In this document: one piece after another, positions 49,280 to 59,803 of the stretch
Layout: every line of letters starts with the position of its first letter
Numbering within the stretch: position 1 is the first letter of the stretch
Source: Hemibagrus wyckioides
Lineage: Eukaryota > Chordata > Actinopteri > Siluriformes > Bagridae
Assembly: GCF_019097595.1 (NCBI RefSeq)
Contig: NC_080719.1
Location: 16,141,501 to 16,205,500 of the forward strand
Length of the DNA: 64,000 nt
Direction of reading: 5' to 3'
Made by a program: the position numbers and the translations under genes
Notes under the pieces: generated by a model
What the model saw: the letters and a program-made list of their open reading frames with translations, nothing else
Told to the model about the DNA's origin: nothing
Database searches by the model: none

Positions 49280-50830
49280 TTTTCTCCTGTTACATCACTC
49301 ACCGGAAGGAACCCTCGCCTGAATACTAGGACTTCCGAGTTATGGAAGTTCACTTTTGTTCACACCATGATTCAGCTTGAAGTACAGTAGCGTTAGGTCA
49401 TTCTGTGTGCTGAGCCATGTGTTTGCCATTGTTCTACTGACATTGTGTATGACCGTTTGCTCTGTTTATCGCTTTTTGTCTTTTGCCCTTGCTGGATTTG
49501 CCACTATGCTTTTTTGACTCTGAGTCTGTTCTATCAACCTGTCTTTGTCTCGCTGTTTTTTGTATTTGGTCTTTGGATTTATTAAAGTTGTTTGCTACTG
49601 TGCCCATGGATCCAGCTCTTCCTTTATTACAGGATACTTTGCCACCGATGGATCCAGCGGATATGGTGCAACTCCAGGCCATCATGGCTCAACAGGGTCA
49701 AGCGCTAGCAGCCTACCAGGAGCATCTATTGCCCTTCAAAGCACCAACAACCAGCTGCTCCAGGCCTTGGCCAATCCATCAGCTCCATGCCTTGAGGCTA
49801 CCCACATGGCAATAGCCAAGAAATGATGGCTCCGCTGACCACTGCAAAGGATTTCTATGACAGTGTGAGGTATTTTTTGCACACCAACTGGATATGTACT
49901 GCCCAGACTCCACCAAATGTGCCAGGGGTCCTGAACAAAAGAGTCACTCTGGAGGAGTTCCAGCACTGCGTGTGCCTCCAGTTATGCTTCTACTGCAGTC
50001 AGGCTGGACATTGCTGCGATGTCTGCCCTGAGAGACCTGTCATCCAAAGCCCCAAGGTGAGCCCCTCCATTTGTCCTTTCAGTTTCCACCTTCCTGTACA
50101 AATATGTCATGGTAATAGCACCCACTGTGTCTCAGCCCTAGTGGACTCGAGGTCAACCATCAACTTTATCCACCACCAGCTGGTTTAAGAACTTTGTCTC
50201 CTGACCACCACCTGCACCATCAATCTGAGGATAACAGCATTTGATAATCAACCCATTGGGGGCAGCCTCAATTGCCTCAACTCACGAAATTGCTCTCATA
50301 TTCTTGCAGACAGGTCTTTTCCATGTGGAAGAAACCACATTCCTTGTGACCTTCTCTCCAGCTAATCAATTTAAAATGGGGTTTCCATGGCTCTGGGACC
50401 ATAACCCACTGCTCTCATGGCCAAACAAAGAACTCGTCCCCCCGGTGCCTCCAACAAACGTATCCGGGTTTTCCCAAACAGGAAACCCTGGATGACAAGC
50501 GAAGTCCAGGCTCTGATCAGGGCTCATAACTTGGCCTTCAGGTCTGCAGGTCTGCCAGAGCTGACCTGAGGAGAGGCATCCAAGGGGTCATTATGAATAT
50601 CTTGTAATGCCATGTGGACTGACCAACATGCCCTCTGTGTTGCAATCATTTGTGAATGAAATCTTTAAAGATCTCCTATATATAACTATACTAACTATAA
50701 TGCTGCAGCTGCCCCCTTACAGCCTTGCTCCATGGGAAATCCAAGAAATTACCCTGGCCCAATGCTGCACAGCAGGCTTTCGACCAACTCAAGCATAGAC
50801 TCCATGTCTTCATTCTCAGATCATATTCCT
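49280..50830 (+). mobile_element. Ty3/Gypsy gag-pol remnant with a LINE piece inside
   Basis: A leader (49280-49606) is followed by a gag-like start MDPALPLLQD at 49606. Further on come a zinc knuckle (CFYCSQAGHCCDVC near 49986-50028), a protease-like stretch in which the catalytic DSG reads DSR (near 50143), a reverse-transcriptase piece ([20 protein letters not shown] near 50594-50650) and a piece near 50740-50800 resembling the following domain. Frameshifts and stops are frequent. Between protease and reverse transcriptase a LINE fragment is inserted or recombined. Confidence 0.75.
50450..50586 (+). mobile_element. LINE ORF2 fragment nested in the Gypsy remnant
   Basis: Plus-strand reading VFPNRKPWMTSEVQALIRA matches the endonuclease to reverse-transcriptase linker common in fish L2/Rex-type LINEs. 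Gypsy-like coding sequence is present on both sides. Confidence 0.65.
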
Positions 50831-51008
50831 GGTTTCTGGCACAAATTTAGGAGACCCAAATAAATTGCACAGTGAAAAATACTTGTCCTCCTGGGTAGCA
50901 TGGTGATGCAGTGACCATTGTTGTTGGCTTTCAATTCCAGAGTATTCTTATGCTTAGTTGGATTTTACTTTTATTTATTTTTTTTGAGATTTTTTTGTTT
51001 TTTAGAGA

Positions 51009-51033
51009 TTTTTTTTTTTTTTTTTTTTTTTTT
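51009..51033. repeat. Poly-T run
   Basis: 25 T residues in a T-rich stretch from about 50960. It could be the reverse of a retroposed poly-A tail. Confidence 0.85.
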
Positions 51034-51097
51034 GAGAAATTTTGAATGACAAGTCACCTATACCACTTCCAGGATTTAACAGTACTTCATTCAAAGC

Positions 51098-51802
51098 CAG
51101 TGGCGGACCGTCAGGGCCAGCAAGGCCTTCTCTGCTGGCATAAACAGCAGTGATCTAAATCAATGACTTGCAGTTTAATATATTTAATATATTTTTCCAT
51201 GAATGTGTATTGGATTATTCCCAATAGTCTATTCTCTACATTTCATAGCTTTTCTCTTGGTTATGCTGCTTCCAGTAGTGTATATTTATGATGAGTATTT
51301 ATCCAATCATATTTCAGCCAGTGGCGGACATCAGTGAAAGAGTGAAAGAGTTGCCAGAGTGAAAGAATAGGCCTTAAGGCCTTCAGAATCAATAGTACAG
51401 GCGCCCGTAGCTTAAAATAAGCGGCAATAAAACTGTTACCATAACCAATCAGATTTTGAGTTGGCGTCACATTATACATTGTTATACATTATTTGTTTAT
51501 TCTCTGTGTCTCATTTCGGATGCTGCGTCCTCCAGAGATTGCAGTTTGCTGCATACGTCATCATGAATGTCTTTTTTGAGAAAACCATAATAATTGACTA
51601 TTCCTTTAAATTTAAATTGTGTAGAGTTTATGGAGAGTTGCAGAATTTTAGGAGGGCTGAGTAGAAATGTTAGGGGGGCTAAAGTCCCCCTAAAAATGGC
51701 CTAGCAACGTCCATGGTGGCGTCATAATGATGGTATAGAGGTGAATTAATTCAGGAAGGACACCACTGAAGGCCTAGATGTGAAATGCATGGCCTGCCAC
51801 TG
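51098..51802. mobile_element. Non-autonomous hAT element, 705 bp
   Basis: The ends are inverted repeats (CAGTGGCGGACC at 51098; the complement of the right end reads CAGTGGCAGGCC). Flanks are TTCAAAGC (51090-51097) and CTCAAAGC (51803-51810), an 8-bp target duplication with one mismatch, as hAT elements make. No transposase frame is present. A second CAGTGGCGGAC lies inside near 51320. It sits 119 bases before the ATG of protease gene 3. Confidence 0.88.
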
Positions 51803-51921
51803 CTCAAAGCAGAGATGGGTGAACGCTTTTACCTAAAAAAGAAAACCACAATGAGCAGGTCATGCAATGAGTCTGCATGTAGGAAATCTAAGTCTTTGTC
51901 TCAGTGTGTGTTAGTGGCAGG

Positions 51922-53856
51922 ATGAAGACGGTGCACATTTTGCTGCTTGCTGCAGCTTTTAGCATTTTCACTTTTAATGGTAAGTGCTCACTTCTGAATA
52001 ATAATAAAGAATACTGCACATAGTTTTTTTTGATATACTGAGCCCCTTGTATGTTGTGTACTTTGAATATTCCTATAGTGAAAATGCATGACTTGTGATT
52101 TATTCCCTACAATCTAAATCTACTCTTCTTCATTTTTGTATCATGATGTAGAAATAGGAGAAAATATCAAAGTGAATCTTACTAGACTGACTTCTTCCAG
52201 GCACACATGGAGAGGAAATCATCAATGGCAAAAAAGCCAAGAAGAACTCACTGCAGTACATGGCATCTGTACAGTATAAAGACATGCACAGATGTGGAGG
52301 ATTCCTCATAAACCCCAGCTATGTGCTCACTGCTGCCCACTGTTACATTAGGTAGGCTTCTCATGGTGTGTGTTTCTTAATAATCAAAAATTTGTGGATT
52401 TAATTGCTTCAATATAATATCGAATTTTAATACCTGCCTTATTCTTAAACAGTGGCCTTAGTGTGGTCCTCGGGACTCACAACATCGATCCGAAAAGGAA
52501 TGATTTGAGAAGGTACACAGTGAAAAGCGTGCACATTCATCCATTTTATAAGGAAAGCCCTCGTAATGGGGTTGACATTATGCTTCTGAAGGTATGGATA
52601 AATCCATTAAACAAGTAAAGTATTCACAGAGCTGTTTGTAGGTTGACTACAGAATCCAAATAATTACGATAATTTAGATTAGCAAGAGTGCTGTTGTACT
52701 GAATATCAGCACTGGCTTGGGACCGGCACTGCATCCAGTGGCTGGGGTTTGGGCACTGGCTTGGGACCGAACCTGTGTAATTATCGTTATAAATGCTGTT
52801 GAATTCTCAAATCTGATTGGTCAGAAGCTTTGACACTGACAGTGATCCTGGCTGAAATTCTAATCACAGGTGTATATGAATGTACCTTTTTCTATAGTAC
52901 CAACTATAGTAATGTTCTTTAGTAAGAACTCATTCAGTGGTGGACACTTCACATAATCTACACCTAATAATTAAAAAAAAGATCAAATGTGCTGTTATTT
53001 AACAAAGCAAACAAAGTTTGAATATATTTTCTGTATACTCGTTGATGTTAAACCTTTTTCAAGGAGCTGTGCATTTAACATTTATTGACGGAATCTCCAG
53101 TGTCAGTGTTTTGTAAGCAAGTAAGAGTTTCACTGAGGGAAAGTCTTCCAGACAGGGGAACTGGTGCTTTCCAGTTTCTCTGTAAAGTGATAAGCTATGC
53201 TGTCTGCTTGTCTGGTGTGGGTGGCACAGGAACAGCTGTTTATAGCTGCTAAAATGCACTACTGTTGTTAATTATTGTCCTATAACAGCAAGCTCTGTCG
53301 TGTTCTATGGCTAACAAATGTACTTTTTTCTTACAAAAAAAGCTTTCAAAGAAAATCAATCTGAATGAAAAGGTGAAGATTGCCAAAATTCCAAACAAGC
53401 GGCAACAGGTCAAGCCCAACATCAAGTGCCAGGTTGCAGGATGGGGAAAAACTGAAACCCGGGAAAATATGACTGACCTCCTGGTGGCTGATGTGTCAAC
53501 TATAAATATTGCAGTTTGTAAGAAGGAGTGGGCCAAAGTGTTTCCACTGCCACATGATGTTCTTTGTGCAGGAGCATACAAAACCAAAAGTGGGGCATGC
53601 CAGGTACGATGATGCATGAGATACATGAATTTTTCCGCATCATGGTGCTACAAGATTCCACATTACAAACATTTGTAAATTTGTCCTGTTTTGACAGGGT
53701 GATTCCGGTGGGCCTCTGGTGTGCAAGGGTGTGGCAGTGGGCATAGTGTCCTTCAATTTTAAGGGAAATTGTACATATCCAAACTTGCCTAATGTCTACA
53801 CTACGATTTCAGCTTACACTGACTGGATTAACAAAGTGATCAAAGGAGACACTTAA
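51922..53856 (+). CDS. Granzyme-like serine protease 3
   Basis: Exons 51922-51979, 52201-52351, 52453-52591, 53343-53603 and 53698-53856, with phases 1, 2, 0, 0, give 255 residues. The signal peptide starts [14 protein letters not shown]. The activation peptide ends GEE before IING at residue 26; an acidic end is typical of granzymes matured by dipeptidyl peptidase I (cathepsin C). Triad: His66, Asp111, Ser206 (GACQGDSGGP). Residue 189 equivalent is Gly and residue 226 equivalent is Asn, so the pocket is not trypsin-like. All four conserved disulfides, including 191-220, can form. It is the paralogue of gene 4 and more distant from genes 1 and 2. The upstream hAT insertion may have altered its promoter. 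Confidence 0.88.
52690..52835. repeat. Short repeats in intron 3 of protease gene 3
   Basis: GCACTGGCTTGGGACCG occurs twice (near 52709 and 52755), and AATCTGATTGGTCAGAAG near 52812 is typical of a dispersed fish element. The rest of the 751-bp intron is unremarkable. Gene 4 has only a 142-bp intron here. Confidence 0.5.
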
Positions 53857-53922
53857 CATGGATGTTCTTCATGTGTTGCTTAACTTGATATCATGTGATT
53901 GCTCCAGAACTTGTCATTCTTC

Positions 53923-53928
53923 AATAAA
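53923..53928 (+). terminator. Polyadenylation signal, protease gene 3
   Basis: AATAAA 67 bases after the stop, in a context (CAATAAAGAT) shared with gene 4. Confidence 0.8.
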
Positions 53929-53939
53929 GATACAGAGGC

Positions 53940-54925
53940 AGAAAAAGAGAGTTGATTTCTTGAGTCTTTCTTAAACAGTCACAGCTAAAAGAAGTTCTGG
54001 ATGCTTCTCCTGTGAAAGGTACTATAAAGCTGTCAAAAATGTGCTTGTATCTCAACACATTCAAGAACAAAGTGTTTTAATGAGCAACACTTTGACTGCA
54101 ACTGAAGTCTGACACTTAGACTGGAGTGCTCTTCTGCAGAAACCACATTAAAGTTACACCATCACAACACACTTCATTTACACAGCTTTTAGAAGCAGGC
54201 AAAATACAATAACTTAATGACATATAGACTACCACATTGTTATATAAGCAGAAAAATTGTTATTATGTGGTGTCTTGCACTTGTATCACTCTTGGTTTAC
54301 TAAACAGCCACATTTTGCTTGTGTGAAAGTTGCCCCTAATTCTTACAGCGCTGCATGGGCAATCATACTAAGCACATTTTACACAGTTCACACAGTGCAC
54401 AAAGATTCTCTTCATGCAATGTACTCATACAAAGGTAATAACCATTCAACAACAACAAAATAATAATAATAATAATAATATGCTCAAAGTGCTGTACAAT
54501 TATCACAAGTGAGGGGCTGAGACAGATGCAATGGCAGGTAAATCAGTTTTGTTTTGTTTTTGTTTGTTTTTTTTACACATGGCAAAGGATCCAAATAAAC
54601 AGACAAAATTCTAAGTCAAAACAACAGGCATATTTCAGCCATTCAGCAAACAGCTAGGAATAGGGCAGTCAAGAGCAGGTTGAGAAAACCAGAAGCAATA
54701 TTAAAACCTAAGAGGTGAACGATGAATATAGGCTCAGTAATGACCGGTCAGGCAACACTGAGCACATACTTCACGAAGTCTGTGAGTGTGTGATCCATAC
54801 TTGGATAAAATAAAAGTTAAAGAGAATAAGCCACCATTAAAATGACACAAATATTTCAGAAACTGATGATCTTCTGGGGGTTTTCACATACACATAGTAG
54901 TTTGTAGAGTTTACACAGAATGGTG
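53940..54925. other. Non-coding stretch between protease genes 3 and 4
   Basis: A (TAA)n run lies at about 54461-54480. No gene seen. Confidence 0.5.
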
Positions 54926-54929
54926 CGGG

Positions 54930-55464
54930 AAACAATCCAGAGAGCAAGATTCAATTTTTTGTTTATTGCTTCATTGTCATTTCAACCACATATAGCTCAC
55001 GCAGTACATAGTGAAATAAAACAACGTTTCTCCAGGACCTGGTGCTACATAAACATACAACATGAAGATCAAAATATGAAAAAAAACAACACAGAGCTAG
55101 GACCAAGGTTTTTGTCCTAACCACATAAAGTGCAAAGTGTGCAAACTAGGTGCAAACAGTGCGAAGACAATACAGAGCAAAAACAGTAGGTACGAAAAGA
55201 AAAAGACAACACAAGAACAAGACACTTAGCGCCAAAAGAAAATAGAACGTGTAGTGAAATGTAAAAAAATGAAATGCAATAAAAATGAAATGATGTACAG
55301 AGTAGCGGCGGTTGAGGTAGTGCAATTAGAAATAGGCATAGACATAAATATTAACATAGCAGCGTATGAAATAATAACAGGGTTTGAGATAGTGCAATAA
55401 ATAGTGTTATTAATATAAGTTATGTGTGTGTCCACACTGGTGAAAGAGAGAGAGAGTGTGTGTT

Positions 55465-55510
<46 letters not shown>

Positions 55511-55660
55511 TGTGTGAGAGAGAGAGGGACAGAGAGTTTTGTACAGTTCAGTTCTTTTTAGTCTTGTACAGCAGCAGATCTGCTGGAGGAAATGCCTTGT
55601 TGATGAGGGAATGATGTTTATTGTAGACTGGTTTTAGCTGCCGGGAAGGATAGGATAAAT
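54930..55660. repeat. LINE-type 3' dispersed repeat with microsatellite
   Basis: The stretch from 54960 (TTGCTTCATTGTCATTTCAA) through CTCCAGGACCTGGTGCTACA and the later segment CAGCAGATCTGCTGGAGGAA near 55570 resemble the long 3' tail of an abundant fish LINE. A (TG)n/(AG)n run lies at 55445-55528. Confidence 0.6.
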
Positions 55661-56190
55661 CAAATAACCAGTCTTTAAATTCACAGTGAGCAGAAAAGCA
55701 TATCTGAATGCACAACACATAGAATTATGAGGCAGATGGGCTACAATAGCAAAAGATAATATCGGGTTCCTTTCATGACAGCAATCTGCTTTGACCAAAT
55801 CTACCAACACGGTAGACGAAACATCAAGCGCTGTCTAAATCAGGGCTATGGCCAGTCAGTCTGTCTGGTGGTCAGGACTGCCTGTGCATCTCAGTCAACT
55901 TATAGAGCAGGCAGAGCCCTCCTTGTTGTTGATTATTGTTGCAAGTAATAAAGAATAAAGAATCTCAGTTAAACAATTAAAGCATATTGTAAAATTAACC
56001 TACCAATATGATTAAGAATACAGTGTGCATGCTTGAATGTGAAGGTTGAATTTGAATGTCATAAATGCTTTTGTCAGATTTGCCATGACATGTTTCCAGG
56101 ATTTAATAGCACTTAAAGTATAGTGAACTGAACACTATTGCCTTAAAAAAAAAAAAAACAACCCACAATCAGCAGGTTTTGCAGTGACAT
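55661..56190. other. Upstream region of protease gene 4
   Basis: No gene. The part from about 56097 (CCAGGATTTAATAGCACTT) matches 51070-51090 before gene 3, to the left of the hAT element, so it marks the duplicated promoter region. Confidence 0.5.
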
Positions 56191-56198
56191 TTTATATA
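56191..56198 (+). promoter_or_regulatory. TATA box, protease gene 4
   Basis: TTTATATA 48 bases before the ATG. The aligned position in gene 3 reads GCATGTAG, so no TATA box is present there. Confidence 0.5.
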
Positions 56199-56238
56199 CG
56201 ACGTGTGAGGCTTTGTCTCAGTGAGTGTTAGTGGCAGG

Positions 56239-57545
56239 ATGAAGACAGTGCACATCCTGCTGCTTGCTGCAGCTTTCAGCCTCCTTACTCGTAAAGGTAA
56301 GCACTCACTTCTGATTAATAATGAAAATGACTGCACATGCTTTTACCCACCTTGAATGTTGTCTGCTTTGTATATCCTTATCCTGAAAATAATATTCTTT
56401 ACCCTTTAAATCTACTCTTCTTCATTTTGTGTCATGATGTAGAAAGAGGAGAAAATATCAAACTAAATCTTACAAGATTAATAAAACTTCTTCCAGGCAC
56501 ACATGGAGAGGAAATCATCAATGGCAAAAAAGCCAAGAAGAACTCACTGCAGTTCATGGCATCTGTACAGTATGAAGGCATGCACAAATGTGGAGGATTC
56601 CTCATAAACCCCAGCTATGTGCTCACTGCTGCCCACTGTGACATTAGGTAGGCTTCTCATGGTGTGTGTTTCTTAATAAGCAGAGATTTGTGGATTTATT
56701 TGCTTCAATATAATATCGAATTTTATTACCTGCCTTACTCTTAAACAGCGGCCTTAGTGTGGTCCTCGGGACTCACAACATCGATCCGAACAGAAAAGAT
56801 CTGAGAAGGTACACAGTGAAAAGTGTGCACATTCATCCAGCCTACAAAAAAATAATGAATGGGGCTGACATCATGCTATTGAAGGTACAGATGAATCATT
56901 TATTATACTATATTCACTTAGAACTTAGAACAGAACTCATATATAACCACAATTGTATACCACAAGCACTGTGATTTTATAATGCTTATATATAAAATGT
57001 GTATCCTGTAAAAAAAAAAAAAAAAGCTTTCACAGAAAGTCAATGTGAATAAAGGTGTGAAGATCATCAAATTCTCAAGCAAGGACAAACAAGTTAAGCC
57101 CAACAGCAAGTGCCAGGTCGCAGGATGGGGAAGAACTGAATCCCAGAACACGGTGAATGACCTCCTGGTGGCTGATGTATCAACCATAAATATCACAGTC
57201 TGTAAGATGGAGTGGAATAAAGTGAATGTTGGTCTCCCAAATAACGTTCTGTGTGCAGGAGGCTACAAAACTAAAAGCGGAGCATGCCAGGTAAATATGT
57301 TATGATATTTATTATGATATATGATTTTTCTTGAAAAATGAGAAGGCTGAAGCAAAATATTTGTGCTATTTGTCCTGTTTTGACAGGGTGATTCTGGTGG
57401 GCCTCTGGTGTGCAACGGTGTGGCAGTGGGCATTGTTTCATTCAATTTGAACAGAAATTGTAACTATCCAAATGTGCCTAATATCTACACTGAGATTTCA
57501 GCTTACACTGACTGGATTAACAAAGTGATCAAAGGAAATGCTTAG
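56239..57545 (+). CDS. Granzyme-like serine protease 4
   Basis: Exons 56239-56296, 56497-56647, 56749-56884, 57027-57290 and 57387-57545, with phases 1, 2, 0, 0, give 255 residues. It is closely paralogous to gene 3, with the same signal peptide start and the same GEE before IING. Triad: His66, Asp110, Ser206. Gly at the 189 position and Asn at 226 are shared with gene 3, but Cys58 is followed by Asp here and Tyr in gene 3. Introns are the shortest in the cluster (100-200 bp). The acceptor of exon 4 is an A-run ending AAAG with almost no pyrimidine tract, as also in gene 3, so splicing there may be weak. Confidence 0.88.
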
Positions 57546-57607
57546 GGAGTATGTTCATGTATCACTCAACTTGATATCATGTGATTGCTCCAGAATTTCT
57601 CATTTGC

Positions 57608-57613
57608 AATAAA
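57608..57613 (+). terminator. Polyadenylation signal, protease gene 4
   Basis: AATAAA 63 bases after the stop. Confidence 0.8.
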
Positions 57614-57659
57614 GATTCAGAGGCAAAACAAGAAAGTTGATTTCTTGAGTCTTTCTTAA

Positions 57660-58000
57660 TTGTCACAACTAAAAGGAGTTCCTGATGCTTCTCCACAAAA
57701 GTTGTTAAAAAAATTGTTTTTGTATGTCAAGTATGATATTTCTTCTAGTATTGTCATCAATTCTTCTAGTATTGTCATCACTAAAAAAAAACAAAACAAA
57801 ATATAATAATTTTCATGAAAGGTTAGGCAAAGTGCAAACAGCCTGACTGAAACTGAAGACTGGAAACTGAATACTTCTGCAGAAACCACATTAAAGCACC
57901 ACAGAAAACATCATTATAACAGCATTTAGGAGCAAGCAAACGACAATTACTTAATGACATCACAGAAATTTTATAAGATTATCAGTGTCTCTCTTCCCTC
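57660..58000. other. Non-coding stretch
   Basis: Contains a tandem duplicate of TCTAGTATTGTCATCA near 57746-57780. No gene. Confidence 0.5.
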
Positions 58001-58004
58001 TGTC

Positions 58005-58200
58005 ACAGACATTTACAACACACGGTGCATCCAGAACACCAACAGCATCATGGATGACCCCACACACACCTACTCTTTACCTTTTCACCCTTTCACCTCT
58101 TCTGCTGTCTGGAAAAAAGGTACCGAAGCATTTGGGCCGTAATAATCAGATCATGTAACAGTTTTTTTCCCTCAAGCCATCAAACTCCTTAATTCCTAGT
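58005..58200 (+). mobile_element. LINE ORF2 C-terminal remnant
   Basis: Plus-strand reading DIYNTRCIQNTNSIMDDPTH followed by a frameshifted stretch resembles the C-terminus of fish LINE ORF2 proteins. Too short to assign a clade. Confidence 0.5.
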
Positions 58201-58260
58201 GACTGCAAATTTTGCACTCCACATTTTACTGCTTCTACAAACCAAAGATACTGTTGTAAA

Positions 58261-58611
58261 TTAACCAAAGACCAGTAGAAGAGTGATCACGGAGACTTGG
58301 AAAAGATTTACACAGTATGTAATAAGAGCATCTGATGCAATGTGTACATTGGCACTTCTAAGATCCATAGCTCCTGGCATGGACATAGGACGCCCTGTTA
58401 TTATTTCATGAGGGCTAAGCCCAACAGACCGGTTGGGGGATGCTCTGATGCTGCAGAGTACTGCAGGAAGAGCTTCAATCCAGGGTATTCCTTCTTGATG
58501 CATTTTACTCAGTCTGGTCTTTATTGTCCTGTTAGCTCTTTCAACTTGCCCTGAGGCTTGTGGTCTATATGGACAATGCAAATTCCACTTAACCTTGAGC
58601 ATCCTTGCCAC
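58261..58611 (-). pseudogene. Endogenous-retrovirus-like integrase fragment
   Basis: A 116-codon minus-strand frame, of which about the first 90 residues resemble the C-terminal half of a retroviral-type integrase core: a PQASGQVERANRT block holding the catalytic Glu, then a conserved block with SPHEIITGR. The upstream half with the two Asp residues, and all other retroviral genes, are absent. The sequence differs clearly from the Gypsy integrase at 59769-61298, so it belongs to another element. It is a non-functional fragment. Confidence 0.65.
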
Positions 58612-58629
58612 TTATTTTACTACTTCACC

Positions 58630-59069
58630 TGTGAAGTGTGTATGTTGCATGCCAATAAATTAAGTTCCAGGCATGCGTAACTGAATGGGTTCGTTTAATC
58701 TTTTTCACTTTTTCCTGCGTACATCAAAGAAGCACTTGCTCGCAGCATACACGAAACTCATCATTCATACACTCACTTTTTTACTAACTTATTCTACTGT
58801 TTCTCATCCTCGCTTGCACATTTCTTCTGCTAGAGCCCTCTATAGTTAGGTTGCTAAAATAACATAGCTTCTTGTGCATGGATCACAACCGATGAAGCAG
58901 TTTGATGCATTTGCACCAACCAGATCTTGTACATTAAACCCATACTGAGGTTTGAACATATAACTTTGAAGATGAACTACATAAAATGAAATAAAATAAA
59001 ACATAGAGGGGGTACTCTTTTCCTTATATATTAGAAACATTACAGGCTCTGTTATTATAAGCCCCCACA
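58630..59069 (-). repeat. 3' LTR of the Gypsy element (minus strand)
   Basis: On the minus strand the LTR begins TGTGGGGGCTTATAA at 59069, directly after a polypurine tract. The other end is placed at 58630, where the plus strand reads TGTGAAG (an ACA end on the minus strand), but this border is uncertain because no second LTR is in the window for comparison. Confidence 0.55.
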
Positions 59070-59080
59070 CTCTCCCCTCC
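59070..59080 (-). promoter_or_regulatory. Polypurine tract (plus-strand DNA primer site)
   Basis: GGAGGGGAGAG on the minus strand, immediately before the TG of the LTR, as reverse transcription of LTR elements requires. Confidence 0.65.
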
Positions 59081-59548
59081 AAGAACGAATGTCGCCTCGA
59101 CATCTCATAGTTCCCAGTAGCACTGTCCTTAACATTAAAGCAAAATAGCACATAAGGGAGTCAGTCTCTATGCTTGATGGTCATTGGTCTTGCAACTGTC
59201 TTTGCGTGACATCTATCTCCCACTTCATGTCATCCGCTGGCATAGACACCACTGGCCATATGATGTCTGAAGAATCGCCTCGTCATGCGACGGGCTGCTC
59301 ATCAAGTACTGAAAGGTTGAAACCTTCAACATGCTTTATGCTCTAAACACAGACCCACATATAAACTGTTTTGACTATATCATATTTTAGCAATCTATGT
59401 GTCAGTGTCTGTTTACCGGTACTTTATGTGAATGAAAGAAAATATAATCCTATAACCTTTTGTGTTTTTTTTTTTAACTTTTCCTTATGAACGTATTTAA
59501 TTACTAACAATGAACTGTTTTATGTTATCTCACATAGCAACTATGAAA
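59081..59548. other. Untranslated 3' part of the Gypsy element
   Basis: Lies between the last coding remnant and the polypurine tract. No frame of interest. Confidence 0.5.
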
Positions 59549-59803
59549 TTAAAGAATTCTCTGTGCAATAGAAGGTTTGCCTGATGTATCATATGTAAGT
59601 ATTGTGGGTGGATGTTTTTGTCTGAAAGGATACTTTCTCTGTGGCAGGTAAGGCGCTGCTGGGCTACCCTCGACCGCCTCATCCGATGAGGTCTCTCGTC
59701 CCTCTTCTGCCATCTCGTTTTCCTCCTCTATTACATCTGCAACCTTTTCTAAGTTTCTGTTCCCTCCCTCACATATCCCCAAAGGTGGGCATTGCCTGCT
59801 CAA
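59549..59803 (-). pseudogene. Gypsy polyprotein tail, frameshifted
   Basis: An 84-codon frame overlapping the end of the integrase frame. Its end (RKYPFRQKHPPTILTYDTSG) resembles the last residues of this Gypsy polyprotein type, so a frameshift near 59780 separates it from the integrase frame. Confidence 0.6.
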
